Source of the DNA: Cladorrhinum sp. PSN259
Taxonomy: Eukaryota; Ascomycota; Sordariomycetes; Sordariales; Podosporaceae
Assembly (NCBI GenBank): GCA_033725935.1
Contig: MU867087.1
Span: 124,001 to 188,000, forward strand
Direction of reading: 5' to 3'
DNA: 64,000 bases
Each line of letters starts with the position of its first letter. Positions within the stretch are counted from its first letter, which is position 1. The notes beneath the pieces are model-generated. The model was not told the origin of the DNA, did not search any database, and saw nothing but the letters and a program-made list of their open reading frames with translations. Position numbers and translations under genes: made by a program. Below, in pieces: positions 48,115-57,572 of this stretch.

Positions 48115-48325
48115 AACCGTTAAAGACTAAAGACGCAGTGTTCTCATGATTTATTTTTTCAGGCCGGACTACCTAAAAGGAAAGCAAACGAATATCTCCC
48201 CGTCACCCTCTCAATTCTCCTCCTCCCGTCCTCCCGTCCTCCCGTCCTCCCGTCCTCCCATCCTCCCGTCCTCCCCTTCTCCCTCTTCCTCCTGCTTTCC
48301 TCCTGGTTACCACCCTCGTTTAAAA
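48115..48325 (-). repeat. Dispersed repeat R, copy 1
   Basis: Inverted relative to 56517-56875. Shared blocks: AACGGTT..GAAGACTGAAGACGCAG, the ATTTATTTTTTCAGGCCGGACTA junction, GGAAAGCAAACG.ATATCTTCCCGT..ACCCTCTCAAT, and the CCTCC-rich end with ACCCTCGTT. This copy lacks a ~190-bp interior segment found in copy 2. At 48221-48276 it has seven units of CTCCCGTC. Confidence 0.75.
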
Positions 48326-48345
48326 CCGGTTCACCAAGCCCTTCT

Positions 48346-49069
48346 CTAGGCTGATAAATCCGCATTCTCGACCCTTGCCTGGTCCATCGGAGACTTTGAG
48401 GTGATCTGGCGCTGGGCTAGGATTCTGTCCGAGTCGTCGGCTAGCTGTCGCATTTCTGCCGTCTTATGTCGGCAAAGAACAAGCTTCACGAGCTCTGCGG
48501 TATTCTCTGTGACGTCTAGTGGCATGGTAATGTTTTCCGCTTCTGCCTGGGACTGTAAGAAGCGTAGCAGTCCTCCCCTGGCCCAGTATACAAGCAGCAG
48601 GATGTTATAATCAATGACCCTCTTCGACTCGTGGTAGTCCCAGTTGGTTATCGCCTGGACCCTGGCCTGAGAGAGGGTCCATCCGGAGTTCCAGTTCACG
48701 AATCTGGCGTTGGATGTCGAGCCATTTACGTCGCAGATTGGGAACGAAATACCGAAGTCATCCCAATCAAGATTGGGCTTCATATAGGCCGCTGCGCCGA
48801 CCATCCGCTCTCGTTTGGTTTGCATAGGGGCAGTTGATGATGACTGTGCATTGGACTTCTTCCGCTTCGAGGGGGTGGTAGGGTTGCTCACAGGTAGGTT
48901 ATCGTTCCAAACCCCTACCTTCGTCATGGTCTCCACAGCACGGCGAGCACGGATTGTACCGGGATGTGTGATCGGGCAATTTGTGTCCCAGTTTTCGAAG
49001 ACCCACTCCCAGAGCCATGCGCGGCGGGTGTTGTTAGGTGGGCTGGGTAAGGCGAGGGCCTCGTGGAAT
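48346..49069 (-). CDS. Orphan protein gene, 5' end uncertain
   Basis: The frame is open from an acceptor-like site (GCTAACATAAG|, ending at 49070) to the stop at 48346, about 240 codons. It contains FHEALALPSPPNNTRRAWLWEWVFENWDTNCPITHPGTIRARRAVETMTKVGVWNDNL, a Lys/Ser-rich linker (TPSKRKKSNAQSSS), NLDWDDFGISFPICDVNG and helices RVIDYNILLLVYWARGGLLRFL and TAELVKLVLCRHKTAEM. The first ATG in frame is at 48927; the Trp-rich coding-like stretch before it argues for an upstream exon. No family recognised. It lies inside the segment bounded by the duplicated gene ends, so a recent insertion is likely. Confidence 0.5.
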
Positions 49070-49177
49070 CTTATGTTAGCTATTGTATGTCAGCCATAGT
49101 CCCTCCTGTATAATCTAATGCTTGAAGGTTTGTTAGCTTGGTACACACCCCATTCACACTTTCCTATGCCTATTTCT

Positions 49178-49387
49178 ATTATTTATACGCCCGTTCAGCT
49201 TCTGTTAATGCATTTCTAACTCCTTTCTACGCATATTCTGCTTTTGTTGATGTATTCTTGACTCCTTTCGATGCCTATTCAGCTTTTATTAGTGCATTCC
49301 TAACTCTTTTCTACGCCTGTTTAGCTTTTAATAATGTATTCCTGACTCTTTCTAACGCCTATTCGGCTTCTCTTGATACATTCCTGA
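49178..49387. repeat. 42-bp minisatellite, about five units
   Basis: Unit starts at 49220, 49262, 49304 and 49346, plus a diverged unit before them; each is 42 bp (14 codons), consensus ACTCCTTTCTACGCCTATTC and onward. On the minus strand the units read as a helical 14-residue repeat (VRNALxKAExA...) with a stop at one or two fixed positions. On the + strand they are open but hydrophobic. It adjoins the orphan gene. Confidence 0.85.
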
Positions 49388-49460
49388 CGCCCGTCGACGT
49401 CATTGCATCTTTCACCAAAAGAATATAAATGAATATATCCATCCCACAAACTCACTACAC

Positions 49461-50913
49461 TCACTCCAGACCCTCTTCACCTTCCTTTTGCTTCCCCCCC
49501 TCCTTCCCCACATACCACCTCTCCGGCCTCAAAGTAGCGACACTAGGATGCGGCCAAACCAAGCCCCCAAACTGCAGAAAAACAACTTGGCTGTACTGCA
49601 TCTCCTCAACCAGGACCTCTACTACTCTTTTCTTCTTTCCACACTCCTCCTCTTCCGACTCATCCTCTTTTTTGTAGTGATCATCAAAAATAAACAAAAT
49701 CCCCTCGTGTTTACGTGTCTTCTTACCCTTCTCAGGCAAAGGAACCAAGTGCCTGACGGTCTCAATCCACAGCGTGAAATCAACTCTCACGGGCAAGGCG
49801 TTTGGATTTTGGTCCTCGCCCGTGTGCGCATCGGGTTGTCCCGTCAAAAAGGAAATAGAAGCCAGGCCGCCTCCTGACTTGATATCCGGGTTTGTTGCGT
49901 CGGAGGTAGTTCCAGTGTCACTGGCAGAAGCAGCGTTAACAGTTGACATTTTCACCGTCGCGGTCTTTACGATCTCGCGACGCGTATTGGCTTCCCGTAA
50001 AACAGACGCAGGGTCGTCCAGGATGGCCTGGGTGATGGTGTCGTGCTGCAAAAAATGGGACAAGTCCTGCGGTATGCGCGCCGTGTCGACGTTGGTCGCG
50101 TCCAAGCTGGGGAAGGCGTTGACTTGCTTCGTAAACGGCGCTTTATCCAGAAATGGAACGGTAGAGATGGGCGGGATGCCGGGAGGGCCAGGCATAAAAA
50201 AGTCGCTTGTTGGTGGTGGTTGGATTCCCTGGAGGTTAATGACTACGCCGTGGGGGATCGTGCCGCCGCGAGCAATGGTGGTGCCGAGGGCAGGGTTGAC
50301 GGACGTGCCAGGGACGTGCATGAACATGCCGTTCTCGAGGTGAATAGCTGTGGCATCGCCGTCTGCTCTGCCTGTTGTACAGTTGGTGACGTCCTGCACG
50401 CTCTGAACGTACTGGATGGCGTTGAGGTTGATGTCTCCCTGGCGGTTGAGTCCTCGGTTGGGGACGGTGCCGATTCCATCGGAGAAGGTCCATGTCTCGG
50501 TGGTGAGGTTCAGTTCGAGGACGTTGTTGTTTACTCCCAAGGGAGGGGCTGGTGGCGGGAGAGGGTGCTTGAAGTCGTGGGTGCCGATGGGAGGGGGTCC
50601 ACTGTTGGGACGAAAGATCATGTTGAAGCCTGTTCCTTGGAAGTTTTTCTTTGCTAGGAGGGAGAGGATGCCGAGAGGGGGGTCCTCGGCGGGAGGAGTG
50701 TTGGGGTTGCCATCGTGACGAAAGTCAGAGGGGAGGTAGCGGAAGCCGTCGGGTTGGGTGATGTGCTGTCCGGTCTTGGAGCCTGCGTAGGGGCATGATG
50801 ATGCCTTGGGTGCGCTGGAGAAGGAGGTCAGTCACAAGCGAACAGACTTTTGTGGGTGATAATGTAACTACAATAAGGAGGAGCAAGACGACTTACGTGT
50901 TCGTGTCAGCCAT
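49461..50913 (-). CDS. Unrecognised 456-aa protein divergent from L-amino-acid oxidase
   Basis: Model complement(join(49461..50814,50897..50913)). Exon 1 codes only MADTN plus two bases; the 82-nt intron has GTAAGT, CTGAC and CAG. Conserved-looking blocks: GILSLLAKKNFQGTGFNMIFRPN, VLELNLTTETWTFSDGIGTVPNRG, DINLNAIQYVQSVQDVTN, AIHLENGMFMHVPGT, ARGGTIPHGVVINLQG, PFTLWIETVRHL-type strands, and near the C-terminus YSQVVFLQFGGLVWPHPSVATL. The alternating beta-strand pattern suggests a beta-barrel or beta-sandwich of the calycin/heme-binding type, but I cannot name the family. There is no signal peptide. It shares a 790-bp promoter with the divergent oxidase gene. Its last codons are duplicated at 48018-48110. 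Confidence 0.7.
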
Positions 50914-51705
50914 GGTTTTATCGAGAATTCTAGAGCTGCGGTTTTGACGATGATGATTAGAATTACTGCTGAGACATTGACATTCTTGATGCTGCCTTTA
51001 ATACTTTTGGGAACTGAGATGACTGCAAGTCTAGGTAGAATGTCTGCATCCGATTGTCTGTGGTCTTTGCACAGTCACATCTCACCTCGTCTTCCCAGCC
51101 ATGACCAGTCAAAGGCTTGAGGATGTCTCTCCGACTTCTCAGTGATATTACTCGTGATTGGACAGATTATTGACCATTTGTTGCCCCACAAAACACCAGA
51201 GTCTAGAATGCCGTGCCCGGATCTCAACTACGTGCAGCTGTCACTTGTCAAGTATGCATGCACATGCATGAGGAACCACGCAGTATTCCATAGTTTACCA
51301 CTCATTGGTGACCACCTGCATGGATTAGCGTTCAATGAAACGCGGGGATGCATCTATTGACGATCTACCTGCAGTAGGGACGGCGACTTTGGGAATCAGC
51401 TCCGCAAAGGCGTAGCTGAGAGCTAGATGCATACTAGCGGCTTGGACAAGTGGCAAGCTGAACGATAATCTAGTGACGGTCTAGACTCAACAACCCCTCT
51501 TCTCCAAGCATTTGCACACACATCTTGCGTGACTTTCTCAGAGTTCACCGCAATAGCCGCGGGGTCAATTGTGATGAAGAAAGTTGATCATGTTGACGTC
51601 AACATCTACAAAAGGGGGTGCTCACCCTCCCCAAAGATGCCATCACAAAACAAACAACCCCTACACCTTTGTCTCCAATCTTGTTAGCCCTCCCTAGTAG
51701 AAGCC
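50914..51705. promoter_or_regulatory. Shared divergent promoter of the 49461 gene and L-amino-acid oxidase
   Basis: A 792-bp region between two divergent starts. Co-regulation is an inference from this arrangement. A TGTTGACGTCAACA palindrome at about 51590-51603 (TTGATCATGTTGACGTCAACAT) lies ~105 bp before the oxidase ATG and is a candidate activator site. No other gene seen. Confidence 0.4.
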
Positions 51706-53862
51706 ATGTTCGAGACTACGCCCAACACTTCCTCTGGCCCCAAGGGTCTTCGACACCAGTACACCCAGTCAAGCCTGATCACCGAGGTCAACCAAGTCGC
51801 CCGTGACCAGAACATCAGACCCGGTGCGCTGCTGCCCGGCGCAGTTGGTGATATCCCGGCACCGGAGTACCCTGTCGACTTGGATGACAGGAACTTTAAG
51901 CTGCCCGACCTGCCCGATTTAAGCCCCAAGCTTGGCAGGAATCCTGACGCGTTTGGCCCTGACGAACAGCCAAAGATTGCAATCGTCGGCGCCGGATGCA
52001 GCGGCCTCTTCCTCGGCTTGATGATCGACTTTCTCCACGAAAAGATTCCCGAATTCAACCTCAAATACGACATCTTCGAGGCCGCCGGTGAGGACCGTGT
52101 TGGTGGACGCTTGTTTACCTACAACTTCCCTCCTGGCGAGAAACCCGGCCCTCACGAGTACTACGATGTCGGCGGCATGCGCTTCCCCGAGAACCCCGTC
52201 ATGGAACGCGTCTTTGACTTGTTCGACTATCTCAAGATGCCTTGCGTCAAGCCCCTGACGAGGGACACCCCCAACGGAACTCTGATCCCGTACAGCATGA
52301 CCAACAAGGACAAGAGCGGCGACTCCCAGAACGAACCCTTCCGCTTCAACGACATCACCCGCTGGGGCAGTTACACCAACATTGCCGCCAAAGCCGAAGA
52401 TGCCGATCCCTTCAGGTTCAACTCGGACGACCAAGACACAACCGTCGACAAGATCCCCGTGGAAGTCCTCAAAGCTGCCCCTGGAACTCTTGTTGAATTT
52501 GCCATCAGAGAACTGCGGGATGCCCTGAAGCACGATGCCGAGCACGGCGGCCAGACGGGCTGGGAGAAGCTCATGGAATACGACCGCTACACCACCCGCC
52601 AGTGGTTGGCCTCGGACCAGCAGCATCTCAAGAAATACGCCGAAAGTTGCGGCGTGAAGGAGCACTTCCCCTTACCCCCCTTCAACGCCAGCACCATCAA
52701 CTTCCTCGAGACCATGAACGGCGGAACAGACTGGTACGACCAAGCCTTCAGCGAGACCGTCCTGGAGTCTCTCGACTTTGACTACGGCGACGAGTGGGAC
52801 AAGTGCAAGCGCAGCTCGTACAACTGGTGGTGCATCATGGGCGGCGCCCAGCAGCTCCCCATCATCATGGAGAAGCGCCTCTCCTCCAAGCCGCGGTACA
52901 AGTCCCCCGTCGTCGCCATCCGCAACACTCCCCGGCTCGGCGCACCGTACCGGATGGAAATCGACGTCAAGCCAACCCCGTCCTCCGAGCCCGAAACCCT
53001 GGGGTACAGCGCAGTCTTCAACACCACAACCCTGGGCTGCCTCCGCCGCATCGACACGACCGGCTGCCGCGACATCTCCACCCCCACAAAGGTGGCAATG
53101 CGCACTCTGGCATACGGCCAGTCCTGCAAAGTCGGCATCAAGTTCTCGAAAGCCTGGTGGAAATTCTGCCTGCCCGAGGAGCGCCGCATCCTCTCGGGTG
53201 GACTCGGCCACTCGGACATGCACATCCGCACTTTAGTCTACCCTTCCTACAACATCCTCGCGGAGGAGGACGAGCCGGCCGTCCTGCTCGTGTCGTACAC
53301 CTGGCAGCAAGACGCCGAACGAATCGGCGCCCTCATCTCCCGCTCTTCGCCTGAGAACGAGGAAGAACTCAAGCTTCTCCTCCTCCGCGAGCTCGCGCGG
53401 TTGCACGCCACTTCGGCTGAGGAGGAAGCCTCCCTCTACGAGATCATCTCCTGTTCGTACCTGGATCACTACGCCCACAACTGGTCGACCGACCCCAACA
53501 CGGCCGGGGCGTTCGCCTTCTTCCGGGCTCAGCAGTTCTCCACCCTCTGGCCCAAGATCATCACGCCCTCCGGCGACTTGGTAATCACGGGAGAAGCCGC
53601 CTCTCCGCACCACGCTTGGGTGGTGGGCGCCATCGAGAGTTCCGTGGTCGGACTCTACTCGTGGCTTTACAGCAGGGCGTTCGAAATCCCGGGGGCTATC
53701 AAGGCGCTGAGGCTTATTGATGGGACTGATCCACTGCCCCCCGTAGCCGAGGGTGGGAAGGAGACAAAGATTCCGTTCCTGCGGCTGCCGGATTACATGC
53801 CGAAAAAGTATGCGCAGTGGTTGGGTTTGGTGGCGAATGCTAGGAGGGAGAAGAATGAGTAG
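51706..53862 (+). CDS. L-amino-acid oxidase-like flavoprotein
   Basis: An intronless 718-aa frame from the ATG at 51706. The FAD-binding Rossmann motif is at residues ~91-105 (IAIVGAGCSGLFLGL), followed by YDIFEAAGEDRVGGRLFTYNF (the GG-R motif) and YYDVGGMRFPENPVM (flavin-contact block of L-amino-acid oxidases). FNTTTLGCLRRIDT follows, and near the end GDLVITGEAASPHHAWVVGAIESSVVGLYSWL, the conserved FAD-clamping region. Length and motifs match fungal LAOs, which turn amino acids into keto acids, ammonia and H2O2 for nitrogen supply or antagonism. There is no N-terminal signal peptide. Strong C-ending codon bias suggests good expression. Confidence 0.9.
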   Translation: MFETTPNTSSGPKGLRHQYTQSSLITEVNQVARDQNIRPGALLPGAVGDIPAPEYPVDLDDRNFKLPDLPDLSPKLGRNPDAFGPDEQPKIAIVGAGCSGLFLGLMIDFLHEKIPEFNLKYDIFEAAGEDRVGGRLFTYNFPPGEKPGPHEYYDVGGMRFPENPVMERVFDLFDYLKMPCVKPLTRDTPNGTLIPYSMTNKDKSGDSQNEPFRFNDITRWGSYTNIAAKAEDADPFRFNSDDQDTTVDKIPVEVLKAAPGTLVEFAIRELRDALKHDAEHGGQTGWEKLMEYDRYTTRQWLASDQQHLKKYAESCGVKEHFPLPPFNASTINFLETMNGGTDWYDQAFSETVLESLDFDYGDEWDKCKRSSYNWWCIMGGAQQLPIIMEKRLSSKPRYKSPVVAIRNTPRLGAPYRMEIDVKPTPSSEPETLGYSAVFNTTTLGCLRRIDTTGCRDISTPTKVAMRTLAYGQSCKVGIKFSKAWWKFCLPEERRILSGGLGHSDMHIRTLVYPSYNILAEEDEPAVLLVSYTWQQDAERIGALISRSSPENEEELKLLLLRELARLHATSAEEEASLYEIISCSYLDHYAHNWSTDPNTAGAFAFFRAQQFSTLWPKIITPSGDLVITGEAASPHHAWVVGAIESSVVGLYSWLYSRAFEIPGAIKALRLIDGTDPLPPVAEGGKETKIPFLRLPDYMPKKYAQWLGLVANARREKNE

Positions 53863-54132
53863 ACGATGGGTACCTGTGGTTGAATGAGGGTTGTGGTATT
53901 ATTGTGGGGGTAAAAAGAGCGATGAATGCCTATACCATGGCTAAAAAGATGTTTATACATGAGATATAAATGAAAGTGGTAGTGTGTTAGAACAAGTTAA
54001 CTGTATCCCGCCCCCCTTCTCTCCCTCTCTCTATATATATATTTATTACCCCTAAAATAACAACATCACTCTCGAAACCACCAAAAAAAAAAAAAAAAAA
54101 GAAAGAGAAACGCCCGTAACAGTCCTAACACG

Positions 54133-54549
54133 CTAGTGCTGCTTGGTGGGAGTCTTGGCTCGGTTAAACGTATCTGACCTTATCCTTGGCCTCCTGAACT
54201 TTTCCCGAACCGTGTCCCTGAAGCGAGTTCTGGTCGCTTCGCCCTCTTCTTGTTGGTGGGAAGATTCACCTTCCATTGCGGCTCTGGTATCGCCCCCTTT
54301 CTTCAAGCCGATGCTGCTCATAAACCTCTTCACGATTTTGTCCAGTTTGCTCTGCGTATCCGTCTCAAGAGGAGCTGGCTCCTCCTTCTCTGGTGCCATT
54401 TCCACCTGGGTCAGCTGATACTTCCGCCTGTCAACACCTTTCCCCTTATCCTCGTCTCCTTTTCCCTCCACCGCCAGCGCCGCAACTTCTTTCCCTTTAC
54501 CTAAATCTTTTACTTGGGCACAAGAGTCCCCAGCCTTGGAGTTGGAATC
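54133..54549 (-). other. In-frame open extension after the HNH TAG stop (copy 2)
   Basis: 138 codons directly after the TAG at 54550-54552, same frame, ending in a TAG at 54133. It starts DSNSKAGDSCAQVKDLGKGKE and contains LDKIVKRFMSSIGLKKG, SSHQQEEGEA and FRDTVREKFRRPRIRSD. It aligns with the extension of copy 1 from the first residues after the stop (SxTSKAE / DSNSKAG). Confidence 0.65.
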
Positions 54550-55981
54550 CTAATCGTCCTCCTCGCTATCTGCCTCTCCTTGCCCATCTTCCTCTTCACG
54601 GTAACTGTCGAGATATGCGCTTATTGCAGCGGCTTGGTGTGCCCGTATACCAGGCAATCGAAAATCGGCATCAAGGAATGGCGGGTGGTAGTCTATGTCT
54701 TCTAGGGCTTCCGCCCCTCCAGCCATCGCAAAGATATTAATCAGCGCCCATTGCAGCTTCAAAGCCGCAGCCATCATGTCTACGTATCTTTGCTTGACCG
54801 GGATTTTAAAAACGTCACCGGATTGCACGTTAAACCCGGTTGCGGGCCGTGAGATAGCGACAAGGGGCAAGTCGTTGGCCCCGGTATAATCCCCATAATA
54901 TGGCGGCAGTACGGGCATTACCTGGTCGCCATTTACTATGGGGTCGCCGAATTCCGGTAAAGCGGCCTTTATCTCCGCTACTGTCCGCCCAAGAGATGCA
55001 CGGTCCTCCTTTTTCTTAGTCATTTGCTTCATCCAGGGCATCCAGATAAATTGGACCTTAACATACGCGACGTCGTTTTTACCAGTCCGAAATGGGGGTA
55101 CTTGGCCGATATACTTGAGTCCAAAATACCCCCGCCCCCACCAGTCATGTATCTGCGGTGATAGGCACAGGCAATTCCACGTCCTATCGCTAATTCCGAT
55201 CCCGGATGCGAACAAAGAAGCCAGGTTAGAGAAAGGCAGCGGACTTAGGAGGCGTAACCGTGACGCAGCTAGCATACAATTTCTCCAGCGGATACGGGCT
55301 GCGTTCGTAACATTCGCGGAAAAGGGGATGATGTGACAGACTTCTGGGTTAGCTGTACCGGTAATAATGCAACGGTCTCTGTCGAGCTGCTTGCGTTTGG
55401 TAATCGTTCGATTAAGTCGGATTGCTCGGTCCACCTTCTCGAATTTATCTGCAGCCTTTCTTTTGTTTTTTTCGTCTTCAGAAGACTCCTCTGGACGCGG
55501 ATAAAAAGCTGGGTAGGAGTCTGGGTCAATATCGTCTGCTGAGTCCGGGTCAGTCTTCTTTCCGTCTTTGGTAGCAACTACATTCCCAGTCAGCAAACTA
55601 AACAATCATATTAAGTATCCCCGACCCACAGATCTTGATCGTGGCCGGCATCGCTTGCAAACTCTCGATGAAATCAGGGGATTCCAGATCCAACTGCTCG
55701 CGCAGAAATGCCAAGTCTACTCGCAAAAGAGTAGCGATGTGGAAGTCGTTAAAAGGCTCATAATCCGACTGCTCCTTGTTGGTAAAGAAGGTGAATTTCC
55801 GTTGCCATAATGCCTCCAGTCGTCTAATGAGGTCCATACGCTCCTCCAACTCATCGAGCGGTAGTATGACAGGGGCTGCTTCGTTCTCAGGAATAGGGGA
55901 ATTCAACATCCGCGTAAGTTCGGCTCGTGCCCTGGGGTTATGTCCATTGGCGGCCACCCAGTGGTCGATGAGGTCATTCAT
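54550..55981 (-). CDS. HNH endonuclease-domain protein, copy 2 (intact)
   Basis: Model complement(join(54550..55577,55630..55981)), 459 aa. The 52-nt intron (GTGGGT, CTGAC, TAG) is in phase 1 at the same codon as in copy 1 (KI|FATK). Residues 1-118 are helical (MNDLIDHWVAANGHNPRARAELTRML ... LDELEERMDLIRRLEALWQ). The HNH_2-type core follows: DRCIITGTANPEVCHIIPFSANVTNAARIRWRNC, with the metal-binding His in CHI and downstream Asn. Then come WWGRGYFGLKYIGQVPPF, YVKVQFIWMPWMKQ, PPYYGDYTGANDLPLVAISRPATGFNV and an acidic tail to a TAG. HNH_2 proteins are abundant, rapidly evolving and mostly uncharacterised in fungi; nuclease activity is inferred from the motif. The open extension beyond the stop is listed separately. 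Confidence 0.8.
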
Positions 55982-56290
55982 GGCTTCGACGGCGATCTCT
56001 GAGGCAAACGAGTCCGGATGAGCACAAGGGCGAATACGCTAGAAACGGTTGAAACGAAAGGGTCACGGCCCAACGAACGCGGCACACAGGGAAGGGAGGA
56101 TTGTCGTTGCGCACGAGGACGAAATCACGGAGTTCAGTTCTGTGGGTTGCCAAAATGGTAGGCTCAGCTAGTGCATGTCTTCCACGTGTGTGGCGTTGGC
56201 CCCCACATCCGCCTATCCAGAAGTAATGCCAACGAGTATCGAGGCATGAAGACATCGGGTGGGGATCAAAAAAACCCGAGGGGACCCTGG

Positions 56291-56319
56291 GCTGACCCCG
56301 GGGTCAGCCCGGGGTCAGC
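56291..56319. promoter_or_regulatory. 18-bp palindrome plus extra half-site upstream of HNH copy 2
   Basis: GCTGACCCCGGGGTCAGC (56291-56308), identical to 17687-17704, followed directly by a further CCCGGGGTCAGC half. It lies ~310 bp before the HNH ATG at 55981. Confidence 0.6.
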
Positions 56320-56516
56320 ATGGGCGTGGAATATTGAGGCTCAAGTTGAGTGTTGAATACAGGAGGGACTGTGGCTGACACACAATAGCTAGCATAAGAT
56401 TTCGGTCGTTGTGCCTTCCCTTTTTATCTCAAGGTAGTCTGATGTTGATATTTCAAGTCAATAATTGTACCTATTGACCACAATAGGCATAATAGGTGTC
56501 AATAGGAACCTATTGT

Positions 56517-56875
56517 TCGAACGAGGGTAGGAATAAGGAGGAAAGTAGGAGGCAGAGGGAGGAGGGGGGGGGGATTGAGAGGGTAACGGGAAGATATCCG
56601 TTTGCTTTCCCTTTTTTTCCTCTTTTTTTTCTTTCTTTTCTTTCTTTTAGTATGAGAGGGACGAATATTCACCTTCTTTTAGGCGCTCGTTCTCTTAGGC
56701 GCCCGTCTATCTGTTTTCTTTCTTTAATTCATACCCGCATTAAGGGCTCGGGGTTAATTTCTTCTGTTTTCTGTTTCCCTATTTCCGCATTCAATGCAGT
56801 TGCAGTTTTATAGGTAGTCCGGCCTGAAAAAATAAATGATGAGAACGCTGCGTCTTCAGTCTTCAACGGTTCATC
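56517..56875 (+). repeat. Dispersed repeat R, copy 2 (longer form)
   Basis: Inverted partner of 48115-48325, 8.2 kb away. It includes ~190 bp (56620-56812) absent from copy 1, with CTTTTTT runs and TTAGGCGC repeats. The pair encloses the orphan gene, the divergent oxidase pair and HNH copy 2. Confidence 0.75.
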
Positions 56876-57572
56876 TTCTAATGCAGACAGGAATCAATCC
56901 GGCGATTCGAAATTCCAACCAACCTTTGGATATCAATACCTATATCGCCCTCCTTCCCCCGCCAGATTGTTTGGTGTTGCCCGATGAATCATCAAGCCAA
57001 CATCCAACGTCTGTCTCAACAGACCAACCGACAATGGATTCCGCAAGCATCGCTGAACAGCGCTACGATGTCAGAGACAAATTCTCGCCCTCCAGAGACG
57101 GCGACTTCCTTACAGTAGTGTCATGGAGTTTCAGGAGGTGAATGTAATGTTTCGGATATCACGTGTTCACGAACAATGTGGTGCAATGCAGGGGAAGGAG
57201 GCGTTCCCTAAATGGAAATAATGTGGTCTGGATTTACCAGATTGGGATGGGTGTGGTAGCCATGTTCCTGCGCCAAGACAATATCACCGGCATGGTCTGC
57301 GTCTTGTCTATTCAGCTCGGCAAGGATGGCAAGGCAAGGCAGAATCAAGGTGCCATAACCGTGCATTGGAAGAACTTTGGCGGCTTTTCCCCTCTTTTCC
57401 CCTCTTGTCAAAGATCAACTCCCAAATTCCCCCAGCCAGCACTGCTGGACCGACAATTTTTCAACAACATGGTACATAGAACCCGCCAGTTGGCTTCCTG
57501 TTTTTCTTTGATAGGGCATGTCATGGAGCTCACATAATGTTCCTAGGCCACCGCAACGTTCCTTCACCTCAG

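Larger units (their letters stand above)
47322..48345. other. Intergenic with relics and repeats
   Basis: Holds the RING promoter, a 72-codon frame (47556-47774 +) that I cannot assign, the duplicated gene-end fragment at 48018-48110 and the dispersed repeat at 48115-48325. Confidence 0.5.
55982..57572. other. Upstream region of HNH copy 2 with palindrome and dispersed repeat
   Basis: It holds the HNH leader (with ACGCCACACACGT at about 56175-56188, also present in copy 1's leader), the palindrome at 56291-56319 and the dispersed repeat at 56517-56875. A coding-like frame 56836-57141 and possible first exons of the ZZ gene follow, which I could not connect. Confidence 0.5.

Noticed and set aside
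48221..48276. Regular CTCCCGTC repeats considered as a CRISPR-like array
   Set aside because: No spacers; simple 8-bp tandem repeat in a fungal genome.
49138..49428. 96-codon + strand frame over the minisatellite, hydrophobic repeats
   Set aside because: Likely a by-product of the 42-bp period being a multiple of three; no start context, and it is absent outside the repeat.
56836..57141. 101-codon + strand frame before the ZZ-hydrolase gene
   Set aside because: Its first part lies in dispersed repeat R, and I could not join it in frame to the hydrolase exons; kept only as a possible upstream exon.
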